A stretch of DNA of 64,000 nucleotides from Blastopirellula sediminis. GTDB taxonomy: Bacteria > Planctomycetota > Planctomycetia > Pirellulales > Pirellulaceae. This document shows, piece after piece, positions 1-9,881 of this stretch. Where the stretch lies: assembly GCF_020966755.1 (NCBI RefSeq), contig NZ_JAJKFT010000010.1, forward strand, positions 124,001 through 188,000. Reading direction: 5' to 3'. Positions within the stretch are counted from its first letter, which is position 1; the number at the start of each line of letters is the position of its first letter. The position numbers were made by a program, and so were the translations under genes. The notes below the pieces were generated by a model, which was given only the letters and a program-made list of their open reading frames with translations, did not search any database and was not told the DNA's origin.

Positions 1-144
1 CGCGATGAGGAAGACTCGAGCCGTACCGTCGGCCCCTTGCGCAAAGCGGACGACGCCGTTGAATTATGCACCGACGGCATGACGCCGGAAGAAGTGATCC
101 AGCGTTTGATCGACATCGTGGAAGAGCGACGAGTCTCACTTTGA
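1..144 (+). CDS. cmk: Cytidylate kinase, C-terminal fragment
   Basis: The open frame from base 1 to a TGA at 142-144 encodes 47 residues. It starts with RDEEDSSRTVGPLRKADDAV and contains TPEEVIQRLIDIVEE. This is the tail of bacterial CMP/dCMP kinases: the RDxxDSSR...PLxxAxDA segment lies in the lid/C-terminal part and is followed by the EEVxxxLxxI helix. The enzyme phosphorylates CMP and dCMP in the cytoplasm. The N-terminus, with the P-loop, lies outside the window. plsC starts one base after the stop codon, so the two are probably co-transcribed. The cmk-plsC order is common in bacteria. Confidence 0.88.
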   Translation, partial: RDEEDSSRTVGPLRKADDAVELCTDGMTPEEVIQRLIDIVEERRVSL

Positions 145-145
145 T

Positions 146-808
146 ATGAGCAAAGAAGAAGCGAAGCACGAGCGTTCGTTCGCGAAACGGCTCTGGTATG
201 ACGCGCTGCGAGTGATTTCGAGACTCGCGGGGGTCTGCCTGTTTCGGATCCGCGTCTACGGTCGTGAAAACTGGCCGACCGAAGGGGGAGGGCTCGTCTG
301 CCCGAACCATCAAAGCTTTCTTGATCCGCTGCTGGTCGGATTGACCTGCGATCGACGACTGAACTTCCTCGCTCGCCGCACGTTATTCAAGTTTCTGCCG
401 TTTCGGATGTTGATTGAGTCGCTCGACACCATTCCCATCGACCGCGATGGCTCCGGCCTGGCAGGGCTGAAGGAAACGCTCAAACGCCTGAAGCGGGGGG
501 AACTGGTTCTGATCTTTCCCGAAGGGACGCGCACCTCTGACGGCGAACTCCAGCCGCTAAAAGGGGGCTTCATTCCGATGGCGCGTCGCGGCGGCGTTCC
601 GATCATCCCGGTCGCGATCGATGGGGCGTTCGACGCGTGGCCTCGATCGGCCAAATTCCCGCGCCGCAGCGTGATCCATATCCGCATCGCGCCGCCGATT
701 TCGACTGAGATGCTCAACTCGCTCAGCGATGATGAACTTCTGGCGGAACTCGACCGGCGGTTAGCGGAAGCGTTTGCGGCGATTCGCGAAACGCGTGCTC
801 TAGCGTAG
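146..808 (+). CDS. plsC: 1-acyl-sn-glycerol-3-phosphate acyltransferase (PlsC family)
   Basis: A 220-residue protein of the LPLAT/AGPAT family, which transfers an acyl group to lysophosphatidic acid at the inner membrane to make phosphatidic acid. The catalytic HX4D box is NHQSFLDP at about residues 53-60. The glycerol-phosphate binding block FPEGTR is near 125-130, and a PIIPVAIDG strand follows near 150. Length fits single-domain bacterial PlsC. Its ATG lies one base after the cmk stop, which suggests translational coupling. A palindromic repeat begins three bases after its stop. Acyl-acceptor specificity cannot be read from sequence; lipid A or ornithine-lipid acyltransferases of the same fold are alternatives. 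Confidence 0.88.
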   Translation: MSKEEAKHERSFAKRLWYDALRVISRLAGVCLFRIRVYGRENWPTEGGGLVCPNHQSFLDPLLVGLTCDRRLNFLARRTLFKFLPFRMLIESLDTIPIDRDGSGLAGLKETLKRLKRGELVLIFPEGTRTSDGELQPLKGGFIPMARRGGVPIIPVAIDGAFDAWPRSAKFPRRSVIHIRIAPPISTEMLNSLSDDELLAELDRRLAEAFAAIRETRALA

Positions 809-810
809 AC

Positions 811-916
811 TGGTGCCATGCTCTTGCGGCGTCTTCGCCGGATGAGCATGTCTTCGCCCCGGCAATACGCATTGAAGACATGCTCACTCGGCTGTCGCCG
901 TGAGAGCATGGCGCCA
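811..916. repeat. Palindromic double-hairpin repeat, copy 1 of 3
   Basis: Outer arms TGGTGCCATGCTCT and AGAGCATGGCGCCA pair with one mismatch. Each half also folds on itself: CATGCTCTTGCGGCG closes a TCTT loop with CGCCGGATGAGCATG. The inner arms GAGCATGTCTTC (844-855) and GAAGACATGCTC (874-885) are also inverted repeats. The element can therefore adopt a long cruciform, a cloverleaf or two side-by-side hairpins. It fills the gap between convergent plsC and the SUFU gene. Homologous copies lie at 22508 and 26381. It resembles BIME/REP-type repeats in layout; I do not recognise a named family. Confidence 0.9.
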
Positions 917-922
917 AAGGAA

Positions 923-1984
923 TTACGCGACCGGGTCGCGCTGCAAGGAGAGCGGGGCAGGGGAGGCCTCGAGCAGTTCCAGCAGACGCTGCGTGCCGCG
1001 GTTCTCGGCCATCTTTTGCTCAGCGGCCGTGATCGGGATCAGAAAAAGAAAGCGGGGCTGTTCGCCGGCGATTTGCGGCAACTGAATCGGCGGCAGAAAG
1101 CTGGCCGTTTCGGCGGTCGCAAAGTGGGTGAACTGTGGGGCGACGTCGGCGAACGCTTCGGTCGGAATCGTGTGCCCGTGATCGAAATGAGTCGCATAGC
1201 GCCACGGATAACGAGCCAAGCCGGAGAGGGCGCGGCAGGCGTTCTCATCGGCCTCCGACGAGTCGCAGAGGATCCCCAGCTCAATTCGGCGCGAACGCGT
1301 ATCGCTGTCATCCGCTTCGGCGCCAGGCATCGGCAAAATCGCCATGCCGGCGGTCGCCATGAAGCTGCGACCTTCTTTACTAGACAGGGTGATCGCCAGC
1401 GGGGGCCACTTTCCTTGGTCGGCGGCGAAGTAACGCATCGGGTCGGTGTGGAGCGACTTGTAGCTGTCGAGCAATCCTTGCTGGATCGTGCGCCACGAGT
1501 CTTCGCCCCATTGACGCAAGAATTCGTCTTCCTGAGTGAAACGCTTCAGCAACACATTCTCGTCGGTCAACGGCCAAGCGACCGGCGTTTCCCCTTTGCA
1601 ACCGATCGCAAAACCCGGAAAACGATTGGCCGGGCCCCACGAAGGCATGATCGCCACGATCCTATCAAGATGCCAAACGGCGACGCTTTGCTGATCGAGA
1701 CTCCAGCGGACGTCCCAGTTGTCAGGCTCCAAGTCGGCGATCAGCGCCACCTCGTTGATGTCGGCGTGGGGCAAACGAGGAGGAAGCGCCGCCCGCATTT
1801 GCTCTTCGACCTGAGCCGCATCGCGATCGCTGCAGTTGGCGACCCAGAGCGCATGCATCTGATTCGGCGTCTGCGGCGGAAAGACGTAGAGATAGATGCT
1901 GTCGTTGTCGCCGTCCGCTTCCAGGATGGCGACTTTCGTTTCGAACAAGTTCGGCTGTTCGCGAAGGATTACAGAGTCTTTCAT
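923..1984 (-). CDS. SUFU-domain protein (suppressor-of-fused family)
   Basis: A 353-residue soluble protein with no signal peptide. The C-terminal half, about residues 190-345, has the features of bacterial SUFU-like domains: a WPPLAITLSS strand, then RIELGI, ALSGLARYPWRYATHFDHGH, LPPIQLP and the closing block FLFLIPITAAEQKMAENRG. In bacteria this domain often serves as an immunity protein of polymorphic toxin systems, or stands alone with unknown role. No toxin gene is adjacent. The first ~150 residues have a separate alpha/beta look that I do not recognise. It lies 22 bases downstream of apt on the same strand and may be co-transcribed with it. The family call is firm; the function is open. 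Confidence 0.75.
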   Translation of the reverse strand: MKDSVILREQPNLFETKVAILEADGDNDSIYLYVFPPQTPNQMHALWVANCSDRDAAQVEEQMRAALPPRLPHADINEVALIADLEPDNWDVRWSLDQQSVAVWHLDRIVAIMPSWGPANRFPGFAIGCKGETPVAWPLTDENVLLKRFTQEDEFLRQWGEDSWRTIQQGLLDSYKSLHTDPMRYFAADQGKWPPLAITLSSKEGRSFMATAGMAILPMPGAEADDSDTRSRRIELGILCDSSEADENACRALSGLARYPWRYATHFDHGHTIPTEAFADVAPQFTHFATAETASFLPPIQLPQIAGEQPRFLFLIPITAAEQKMAENRGTQRLLELLEASPAPLSLQRDPVA

Positions 1985-2006
1985 CCGTCCCTCTCCAGAC
2001 AGCGGA

Positions 2007-2528
2007 TTAGTACTTGATCAGGCTGAAGCATTCGTGCGGCGCAACTTTGGCGGCGCCTTCCAGGAACTCCAGCTCAATCAGGAAACAGCAACCGGCGACC
2101 GTAGCGCCGATCTTCTCGACCAGGTTCGCACAGGCCTTGATCGTGCCGCCGGTTGCGAGCAAGTCGTCGACCAGCAGAACGCTCTGACCTTTGGATACGC
2201 CGTCGATATGAATCTCAAGGGTGTCCGTGCCGTACTCCAGTTCGTACTCAAACGAGTGCGTGTCGAACGGCAGCTTGCCCGGCTTGCGAACCGGAACGAA
2301 GCCGACTCCTAGCTTCAGCGCCAGCGGCGCCGCGAAGATGAAACCGCGGGCTTCCGCCGCGACGATCACGTCGATCTTCTTCCCTTCGTAGTGGGCCGCC
2401 ATCTTATCGATGACTGCGCCAAACGCCGTCGGATCGGCGAGCAGGGGAGTGATGTCCTTGAACAGGATCCCCGGCTTGGGAAAGTTGGGAATGTCGCGGA
2501 TGAAATTTTCGAGTTGGATTTGATTCAT
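2007..2528 (-). CDS. apt: Adenine phosphoribosyltransferase
   Basis: A 173-residue type I phosphoribosyltransferase that converts adenine and PRPP to AMP (purine salvage, cytosol). Family blocks are present: IPNFPKPGILFKDITPLL at the N-terminus, EARGFIFAAPLALKLGVGF in the middle, and the PRPP-binding motif VLLVDDLLATGGT near residue 120. The frame can be extended upstream by six codons to 2546, but that runs into the T-tract of the upstream gene's terminator. I therefore use the ATG at 2526-2528, giving MNQIQLENFI. The upstream sigma-factor gene ends in a good terminator, so apt probably has its own promoter. Confidence 0.93.
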   Translation of the reverse strand: MNQIQLENFIRDIPNFPKPGILFKDITPLLADPTAFGAVIDKMAAHYEGKKIDVIVAAEARGFIFAAPLALKLGVGFVPVRKPGKLPFDTHSFEYELEYGTDTLEIHIDGVSKGQSVLLVDDLLATGGTIKACANLVEKIGATVAGCCFLIELEFLEGAAKVAPHECFSLIKY

Positions 2529-2544
2529 CGATTTCGCTGCGCGC

Positions 2545-2580
2545 AAAAAAAACCACCTGAATGACTAGCGCTCAGGTGGT
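2545..2580 (-). terminator. Rho-independent terminator of the sigma-factor gene
   Basis: On the minus strand the stem ACCACCTGA/TCAGGTGGT closes an 11-nt loop and is followed directly by eight or more T residues. It lies 57 bases past the sigma-factor stop codon. Confidence 0.88.
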
Positions 2581-2637
2581 GAATATACGCGGTTTATCGA
2601 AATGGCGAAAGCCAGGGCCGGCCGACCGCCAAAGGAA

Positions 2638-3528
2638 CTAGCGGCGAACCAGGCGGCGCCGGAACGGGCCTTCCAGTTCACGTTCGCGAGGATCCTGGAG
2701 ACCTTCGGCCAGTTTGCCGAGCGCCTCGGTCTCGATCTGGCGGACTCGTTCGCGGGTCAGGCCGAGCTTCTCGCCGATTTCCTTCAGCGTGTGCGGCTCC
2801 ATTCCCTCCAGGCCGAAACGCATCCGCAGCACGGTCGCCTCGCGGCCGTCCATCGTCTTCAGCATCTGCATGACGTTCTTCAGATCGTCATGTTCGACCA
2901 TCTCTTCTTCCGGGTTCTTCAGACGGTCGTCCATCACCATCTCACCCAGCGACCAGCCGCTGTCGGCCTGATCGGTTTGCGGGGTCGAGTTGTAGATTTT
3001 GATCGCCTTCTTGATGATCGGCAGCTTCTTCTTCGGCAGGCCGAGGACGCGAGCGATCTCTTCCGGTGTCGGCGTGCGGCCGAGCTCTTCGGTCAAGCGA
3101 TTGGTCGCGCGACGCCACTTCGAAAGCAACTCGACCATGTAGGCCGGAATGCGGATCGTTTTCGCACAGTTGATCAAGGCGCGTTTGATCGACTGTTTGA
3201 TCCAGTAGCTGGCGTAGGTGCTGAATCGCGTTCCCATCGCAGGGTCGAAGCCTTCGACCGCTCGCAACAAGCCGAGATTGCCTTCTTCGATCAAGTCCTG
3301 CAGGCCGAGTCCTTTGCCGGTGTATCCACGTGCGATGTTGACCACCAAGCGCAGATTCGCCCGAACCATGCGGTCCCGCGCGTTGACGTCCCCTTCGCCG
3401 ATCATGCGGGCCAGCTCTTTCTCGTCTTTGGCCGAGAGGAGAGCGGTTTCGTTGATCTCGCGCAGGTACGTCTCCAGCGGGCTCTGGACCGTTTCTTCCT
3501 TGATCTCTCGTTTCGTATTCGTCGCCAT
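2638..3528 (-). CDS. rpoD: RNA polymerase sigma-70 factor, RpoD/SigA type, compact
   Basis: A 296-residue sigma factor. Region 1.2 (SPLETYLREINETALLSA) is near residues 15-32. The region 2 core is RANLRLVVNIARGYTGKGLG plus GTRFSTYASYWIKQSIKRAL, with the -10 recognition helix. Region 3 follows. Region 4 ends in LTRERVRQIETEALGKL, the -35 helix-turn-helix. It lacks region 1.1 and is far shorter than housekeeping RpoD of proteobacteria, so it may be a short primary sigma factor or a group 2 paralogue. The open frame continues upstream to 3894 but only family-like sequence begins at ATG 3526-3528. Terminators flank it on both sides, so it is probably monocistronic. Confidence 0.85.
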   Translation of the reverse strand: MATNTKREIKEETVQSPLETYLREINETALLSAKDEKELARMIGEGDVNARDRMVRANLRLVVNIARGYTGKGLGLQDLIEEGNLGLLRAVEGFDPAMGTRFSTYASYWIKQSIKRALINCAKTIRIPAYMVELLSKWRRATNRLTEELGRTPTPEEIARVLGLPKKKLPIIKKAIKIYNSTPQTDQADSGWSLGEMVMDDRLKNPEEEMVEHDDLKNVMQMLKTMDGREATVLRMRFGLEGMEPHTLKEIGEKLGLTRERVRQIETEALGKLAEGLQDPRERELEGPFRRRLVRR

Positions 3529-3664
3529 ATCGTCCGATAGCTCACGGTGCGGGGGAGGGCGTTGCTGGCACTTAGGGATGCTATCGTCGATGTTGAGCGC
3601 AAATCTCAACCCTACGGCAAAACGGCGCAGGTGGACCGAATGTGCGGGAGGTTCGGGCAGGCGC

Positions 3665-3702
3665 AAAAAAAACGACCCCAACGATTGACTCGTTGGGGTC
3701 GT
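3665..3702 (-). terminator. Rho-independent terminator of rpsA
   Basis: On the minus strand the perfect 13-bp stem ACGACCCCAACGA/TCGTTGGGGTCGT, with a 5-nt loop, is followed by T8. It lies 60 bases beyond the rpsA stop. Confidence 0.92.
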
Positions 3703-3761
3703 GCTACTTCTAGCGATTGTCGCCCCGAAAAGAGGCGATCGGCTATCCGGATGCTCCGGTT

Positions 3762-5546
<1,785 letters not shown>

Positions 5547-6124
5547 GCGAAAAAGAGAAACACCTAGCCAGAAACTTGCGGTCGACCCGGCCTGCCGCTC
5601 GTTCGGCTCCAAAGGGTTAGAAACGACTTCCCCGACGTGAGGCGACGCTGCATAGCGCCTTACCAACCGTCAACAATCGGGCGAGAACAGGAAAAAATAG
5701 CAAATTTGTCAAGGCCAATCAACTGCGCTACCCCCTCTCAGGTCGCGAATCGAGCATGATCGGCAATAAGGTGGGAAAACTACAGCCGATTTGACGCCCT
5801 GCGGAATCCCCTTTCCCTCGCATCTCTCCTAAATTTCTCGCAAATCTTCCCCGCAAATTCTAAAACCGAGCCAGAAATCGAGGGGGATTCAGGGGAAAGG
5901 AGGCCAGGCTAACCAGTCGCGACAATTTCCCGCAATTGATCGCAGCCGCGTGGCACATACCAGAGCCCCAAGAGATAGACGACTCATTCGACTCCTTCGA
6001 TCCGCAAAAACGGGGTGAGAGCCATACGACGCGTTCGGTAAGTGAGACGGAACATGCATTACGGCTCAGCTTTCCCATTCACCTGACCGTCCTCCCAGAC
6101 TCCCGCTGATCCCAGCAAGAAACG
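5547..6124. other. Intergenic region between rpsA and the lipoprotein terminator
   Basis: About 580 bases with stop codons in all frames. The only open stretch, 72 codons on the minus strand at 5860-6078, has no recognisable family or start signal. Apart from the possible rpsA promoter I see nothing functional. Confidence 0.5.
5684..5712 (-). promoter_or_regulatory. Possible sigma-70 promoter for rpsA
   Basis: On the minus strand a perfect TTGACA lies at 5712-5707, 17 bases upstream of TGTTCT at 5689-5684. The -10 is poor (three of six), so only the -35 is persuasive. It would give a leader of about 130 nt. Confidence 0.35.
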
Positions 6125-6157
6125 AAAAAGGGCGTCGAAGCATTCCCTTCGACGCCC
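6125..6157 (-). terminator. Rho-independent terminator of the DUF1559/lipoprotein pair
   Basis: On the minus strand the perfect 11-bp stem GGGCGTCGAAG/CTTCGACGCCC, with a 6-nt loop, is followed by TTTTT. It lies 23 bases past the small lipoprotein stop. Confidence 0.9.
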
Positions 6158-6180
6158 GTTGGTTAACTAAGTCCAGGCTC

Positions 6181-6318
6181 TTACTTACCGCCCGGAGCAG
6201 CAGGACTATCGGCCATGTCAGGATTGGTGGTATCGACCGTCGATTCCGGCTTCTTTTCGCCGCATCCCAAGACCAAGCAAATCGTCAACATCAAAACAAT
6301 GGAAGCGAGAAAACGCAT
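6181..6318 (-). CDS. Small lipoprotein, 45 residues
   Basis: The frame opens at ATG 6316-6318 with MRFLASIVLMLTICLVLGCG, a short charged start, a hydrophobic stretch and a lipobox (VLGC) ending in Cys19. A 26-residue hydrophilic tail, rich in Pro, Asp and Ala, follows. After lipidation the mature peptide would be only about 27 residues. It starts 64 bases downstream of the DUF1559 gene and ends just before a strong terminator, so the two form one unit. Planctomycete DUF1559 genes are often followed by small lipoproteins like this. The function is unknown. Confidence 0.72.
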   Translation of the reverse strand: MRFLASIVLMLTICLVLGCGEKKPESTVDTTNPDMADSPAAPGGK

Positions 6319-6382
6319 ATCGAATCCTTCAAACATCGAAATAGGGTGAATATCAAACCATGCCGGCGAGCCGACGACTCAT

Positions 6383-7453
6383 CTAGTTGTCGAACGAACG
6401 AGCGTGGCTGTCCGCGACTGCATTTAAACAGAGGTAGGTGCCGTAATCCATTGTGTCCGGAATCGTGTGGACCGACGCATCTCCCAGCAGGCAATTCACG
6501 ATGCCAGGATGGAAGCTGCCGGGGCCTTGCCATTCGTTGTTAATGTGACGATAGGCGATGTACGAAGGAGTGAAGTAGTACGGGTTGCTGCCGGTCTTGT
6601 TGAACCAACCGTCGGCCGTGGCGGCTGCGCCAGCGGGATCGGAGAACGGAGCACGGCGGCTGTAACCAGCGTAACCGGTGAAGACGTAGGCGGGACGTAC
6701 AACCGCTTCTGATGTGGCCAAACGTGGAACGCCGGCTCCACCCTTCAAGCGATCGCCCCCGTTTTTGTAACCGCTGGCGTTCGTCTCTGAAGCGACGATG
6801 GTGTTGCTAGTTCCGTCGACAAAGCTAGCGAAACGAATCTTGCGACCAATCGTAAACGCCCCCGAAAAATCATTGCCCGAGGTGGACGACGAGAAACCGG
6901 TCTGCCCCCAACTGGTCAACGTAGCGTCGCTGATACCGGCCGTTTGCCACCAGTGATAACCTTCCGACCCAATGTAATTGGTAATCGAAACGCCGTTAGT
7001 CTGGGTGTTGTCCATGTACGTTCCGTCCGAAGGGCAGAGCAGCACGGATGCGACCGGCGCGGCCTGCAAATTGCCTCCGCCGTTGGGAAGCGCCTGATTC
7101 CAGGCCGGAGCGGCGAAATTGAATTGTGCATGGAGGGCGCCTTGCTCCAACTGAGGCAGGATCAGCGCGATCCACGTAAAGCAACGAGCCGCTTGAGGAT
7201 TGCCGACGCCATCCCCCAAAATCGCCAGCGGCGGGAATTCTTTGAACGTGTCGGCGTAGTTGTGCAGCGCCAAACCGATCTGCTTCATGTTGTTGGTGCA
7301 CTGCATGCGACGTGCCGACTCGCGGGCTTGTTGTACCGCCGGCAATAGCAGGGCGATCAACACGCCGATGATCGCGATCACGACCAACAACTCAACCAAG
7401 GTGAAACCAGCACGATTCTGAAAAGTGTGCCGGCGAAACTTTCCTAGACTCAT
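6383..7453 (-). CDS. DUF1559 pseudopilin-like protein
   Basis: A 356-residue protein. It opens with a type IV pilin/T2SS-like cleavage and helix motif, [20 protein letters not shown] at about residues 16-35, followed by [17 protein letters not shown]. The DUF1559 body (H-X-G domain) follows, with [16 protein letters not shown] and the C-terminal [20 protein letters not shown] block. ATG 7451-7453 is chosen because a strong GGAGGA lies six bases upstream; the frame extends further to 7642 without support. The protein is probably processed by a prepilin peptidase and exported. These proteins are greatly expanded in planctomycetes and their role is unknown. Confidence 0.88.
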   Translation of the reverse strand: MSLGKFRRHTFQNRAGFTLVELLVVIAIIGVLIALLLPAVQQARESARRMQCTNNMKQIGLALHNYADTFKEFPPLAILGDGVGNPQAARCFTWIALILPQLEQGALHAQFNFAAPAWNQALPNGGGNLQAAPVASVLLCPSDGTYMDNTQTNGVSITNYIGSEGYHWWQTAGISDATLTSWGQTGFSSSTSGNDFSGAFTIGRKIRFASFVDGTSNTIVASETNASGYKNGGDRLKGGAGVPRLATSEAVVRPAYVFTGYAGYSRRAPFSDPAGAAATADGWFNKTGSNPYYFTPSYIAYRHINNEWQGPGSFHPGIVNCLLGDASVHTIPDTMDYGTYLCLNAVADSHARSFDN

Positions 7454-7708
7454 AGTTTCCTCCGCGAATGGTCGACGAGCGCCGACCGACATAAAGATGG
7501 AATAGAACGATGACGAAAGGAGCTGCAAAAACGAAAAGGGAGTGCGAAAGCTGGTAGAAAAGTGGCGTGCGCAGCAGCAGAAACTGGAAGGGCCTTGCCA
7601 ACTCGCCAGCTCGCCGCAATAGCCGAAGATTACACCCCTCATGGCTTGCGAGTCAATAAAATACTATCAAATTGACTTATTTTTAAATTTCGCGAGGGGT
7701 CGAGAAAT

Positions 7709-7740
7709 AAAAAAGTCGCCGGAAAAGACATCCAGCGACT
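7709..7740 (-). terminator. Rho-independent terminator downstream of the ceramidase-like gene
   Basis: On the minus strand AGTCGCTGGA pairs with TCCGGCGACT (one mismatch) and is followed by TTTTTTA. It lies 250 bases beyond the stop at 7989, so the gene has a long 3' end or something short lies between. Confidence 0.75.
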
Positions 7741-7988
7741 TCCTGTCTAACGCAACCATTCGGCCATAAATCGACAGCTATCGACCCTTAATGTCAATCG
7801 GAATCTCATTCGCTCCGGCCTAGAACACTCCGGTCAACATGCCAGCTGTTGGATCGGCGTTTTTGCGTGATAGCACGTTGCGATCGGACATGACGCGGAA
7901 TTCCCCGTCGTCGCCCGTCGCTCCTAATGAGACGCGACCGCCGGGATCTGGATGCCTTTCAATAGATCAAAGTAACGACCGCGGAAAG
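7741..7988 (-). other. Gap with possible coding remnant
   Basis: Between the ceramidase-like stop and its terminator, the minus strand has a stretch of about 48 codons (ending in a TAG near 7820) that reads IERHPDPGGRVSLGATG and later GEFRVMSDRNVLSRKNADP. It has no start codon at its head, and composition resembles coding DNA. It may be the tail of a decayed gene. I cannot assign a family and would not call it a gene. Confidence 0.25.
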
Positions 7989-9341
7989 CTATTCGACTTT
8001 CGGAACTAGGCTTGGAAGTTGCCGCTCGACTTCGCCGATGATCGACTCTTCGATTTCGCCGGCGAAAACTTGCGGATGATCGTACCAGATGCGTGAGCCG
8101 CCCCCTTCGTAGCCACCTTCTTTAAGAACGCGGGCGGAAGGAACGTACGTACGAACGTCATTGGAATAGGCGGCGACCCAAAGTTTTCCGGCCGGCGCCA
8201 TTCGCTTGAGACGAAGCGAATAGTCGACCGTCACTTCGCCTCCCAGAAAGACGATCGTCAGATCGTCGGCGAAGGTCCAACTTTGAACCGGGTAGTCGAG
8301 ATGAGTCGGAATAACTTCCCCTGCTTCAATTCGCTGGACGTACTTTCCAGCATAAAATCCATTGATGCCGCTCTCCTTCGCCATTTCGCGCCACTGATCA
8401 AGCGTCGGCAACTCGGCGAAACGGAGCGGTATGTTTTCCAACTGCGTCGAAATCTCTCCGTTGATCGGCCGCATCGGCTCGCCCATCAAACGCACGACTT
8501 CATCCCGAATCGCGTGCCCATATTGCTGCGCGAATTCAAGTTTGCCGCGCGGATTTGGGTTCTGGTCGCCGCCGCAACCGATCACGGCCAACGCGACAGC
8601 GCCGGGGTATTCCCGTTCCAGGTATTCCGCAGCGTAGCCAGCCCAATCGCCGATAAACGCCGGCGTCGCCGCAATCGTGGTGCAGTGGCACGCATAGCCG
8701 ACAACCAGCGAGCGGACTTTGTCGTTTGCGTCATAGACGGTCAAAAGCGGCAACTGATGATCGGTGGGACCGCCGGCGGTCCGACGATTCGCAGCGAAGC
8801 CGACTTCGCCGATCGCAAACTCCAGCCGAGCAGGCTGTCGGCTCTCGATCGCCACGCTGGCCGCTTTCACAAGCGCCTTCACAAACTCGTCGGTGTAGCG
8901 ATCGATCGCTTGCTGTTTCTCCGGCGGAATTGGCCGCGCGGGCAAATTCTGCAAGACGCCCGACAGCATCGGCGCATAGTGCGTATGGGTTGCGCAGACC
9001 GCCAAGTTCGCGCGAGGAATCTGGTACTTCGCCATCAACTCGCGCGAGACGGCGTCGCTGACGCTCGCCGGCACGCCGCAGTTGTCGACCATCATCAATA
9101 CGACCGGTAGTTTACCTGGTTCCCCGACGGCCAGTGCACGAGCGTACAACGGCTGAATCGTCTCCGAGACCTCCTGCAATCCGCGTGAAGCATAGCCTGA
9201 CAACATGATCGGATAGTCAGGCGTAATTTCGACTTTCGCCGTGCCTGCCAAGTAAGGAAAGTCGGCGGCGAACAGACGCACAGTCAGCGAAATCGACAAC
9301 AAGAACCAAACGGCGAGCACGCCCGGGATTCGGTAGGCCAT
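7989..9341 (-). CDS. Neutral/alkaline ceramidase-like secreted hydrolase
   Basis: A 450-residue protein with an N-terminal signal peptide (hydrophobic residues ~8-24, Ala-rich end LFAAD). The mature part begins YLAGTAKVEITPDYPIMLSG, the standard start of the neutral/alkaline non-lysosomal ceramidase N-terminal domain. It also has CATHTHYAPMLSGV near residue 117, the histidine motif that helps bind the active-site zinc, and a YACHCTT motif near 211. Known ceramidases are about 650-750 residues with an extra C-terminal immunoglobulin-like domain. This protein lacks that part, as do many planctomycete family members, so the substrate is uncertain. It is probably periplasmic or secreted. Confidence 0.8.
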   Translation of the reverse strand: MAYRIPGVLAVWFLLSISLTVRLFAADFPYLAGTAKVEITPDYPIMLSGYASRGLQEVSETIQPLYARALAVGEPGKLPVVLMMVDNCGVPASVSDAVSRELMAKYQIPRANLAVCATHTHYAPMLSGVLQNLPARPIPPEKQQAIDRYTDEFVKALVKAASVAIESRQPARLEFAIGEVGFAANRRTAGGPTDHQLPLLTVYDANDKVRSLVVGYACHCTTIAATPAFIGDWAGYAAEYLEREYPGAVALAVIGCGGDQNPNPRGKLEFAQQYGHAIRDEVVRLMGEPMRPINGEISTQLENIPLRFAELPTLDQWREMAKESGINGFYAGKYVQRIEAGEVIPTHLDYPVQSWTFADDLTIVFLGGEVTVDYSLRLKRMAPAGKLWVAAYSNDVRTYVPSARVLKEGGYEGGGSRIWYDHPQVFAGEIEESIIGEVERQLPSLVPKVE

Positions 9342-9881
9342 TAGAAAGACTCTTTTCAGACAGGGGGGAGGAAGGGGCAGGGTGTTTTGGCGGCTAAGTC
9401 GGTAAGGAACTGCCGCTGATGAAAAGTGGAAAATGCATTTTAGCGCCTGCTGCGGCTATCCGCGAACCCTTTTTTCTACTCGCTGTTCTTCTGACCAGGG
9501 AAAGCGAAATCTCGCAAATTCCCCGGAAAATCCGAGTCAAAGTGAAGTCTATTAACAACCTAAGCAGCTGATTTTATAAGACGAGTCAACGTTGCGATGT
9601 GAAATATCAAAGGCCCGCAGCGCAATTGTTCATGGACTCATCTAGATTTCGAGCGATAGTTTAGGGAAATAGCTTGGCGCATGAATTCGGCGGAAACGAA
9701 TTCGCCAATCTTCGCAGCACTATCAGCGACTTAACGGAGCCGAAAATCGAATCGCGACGATTTGCTCCCAGCTCCGCTCTTGGCTGCCAACGTTTTGCGA
9801 CTTAGTCGTTCTTTAGATGCCGATTGCGGATATCGATGAGAACGAAGCGCGGTTTAATCTCTTCTTTTATATCGGTGATTT
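9342..9881. other. Divergent intergenic region
   Basis: About 540 bases separate two divergently transcribed genes and should hold both promoters. It is AT-richer than the flanks. I see no convincing paired -35/-10 boxes, no strong hairpin and no open frame of note. Confidence 0.5.

Noticed and set aside
811-916. Palindromic element as a tRNA or known riboswitch
   Set aside because: It can fold like a cloverleaf, but lacks the T-loop GTTCRA pattern, a CCA-compatible acceptor and an anticodon arm of correct size; its two-fold symmetry is unlike a riboswitch.
818-2017. 399-codon plus-strand frame across the SUFU gene
   Set aside because: It begins inside the palindromic repeat and is the complement of the SUFU coding region.
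5860-6078. 72-codon minus-strand open frame between rpsA and the lipoprotein
   Set aside because: No ribosome-binding site, Ser-rich family-less sequence and no context.
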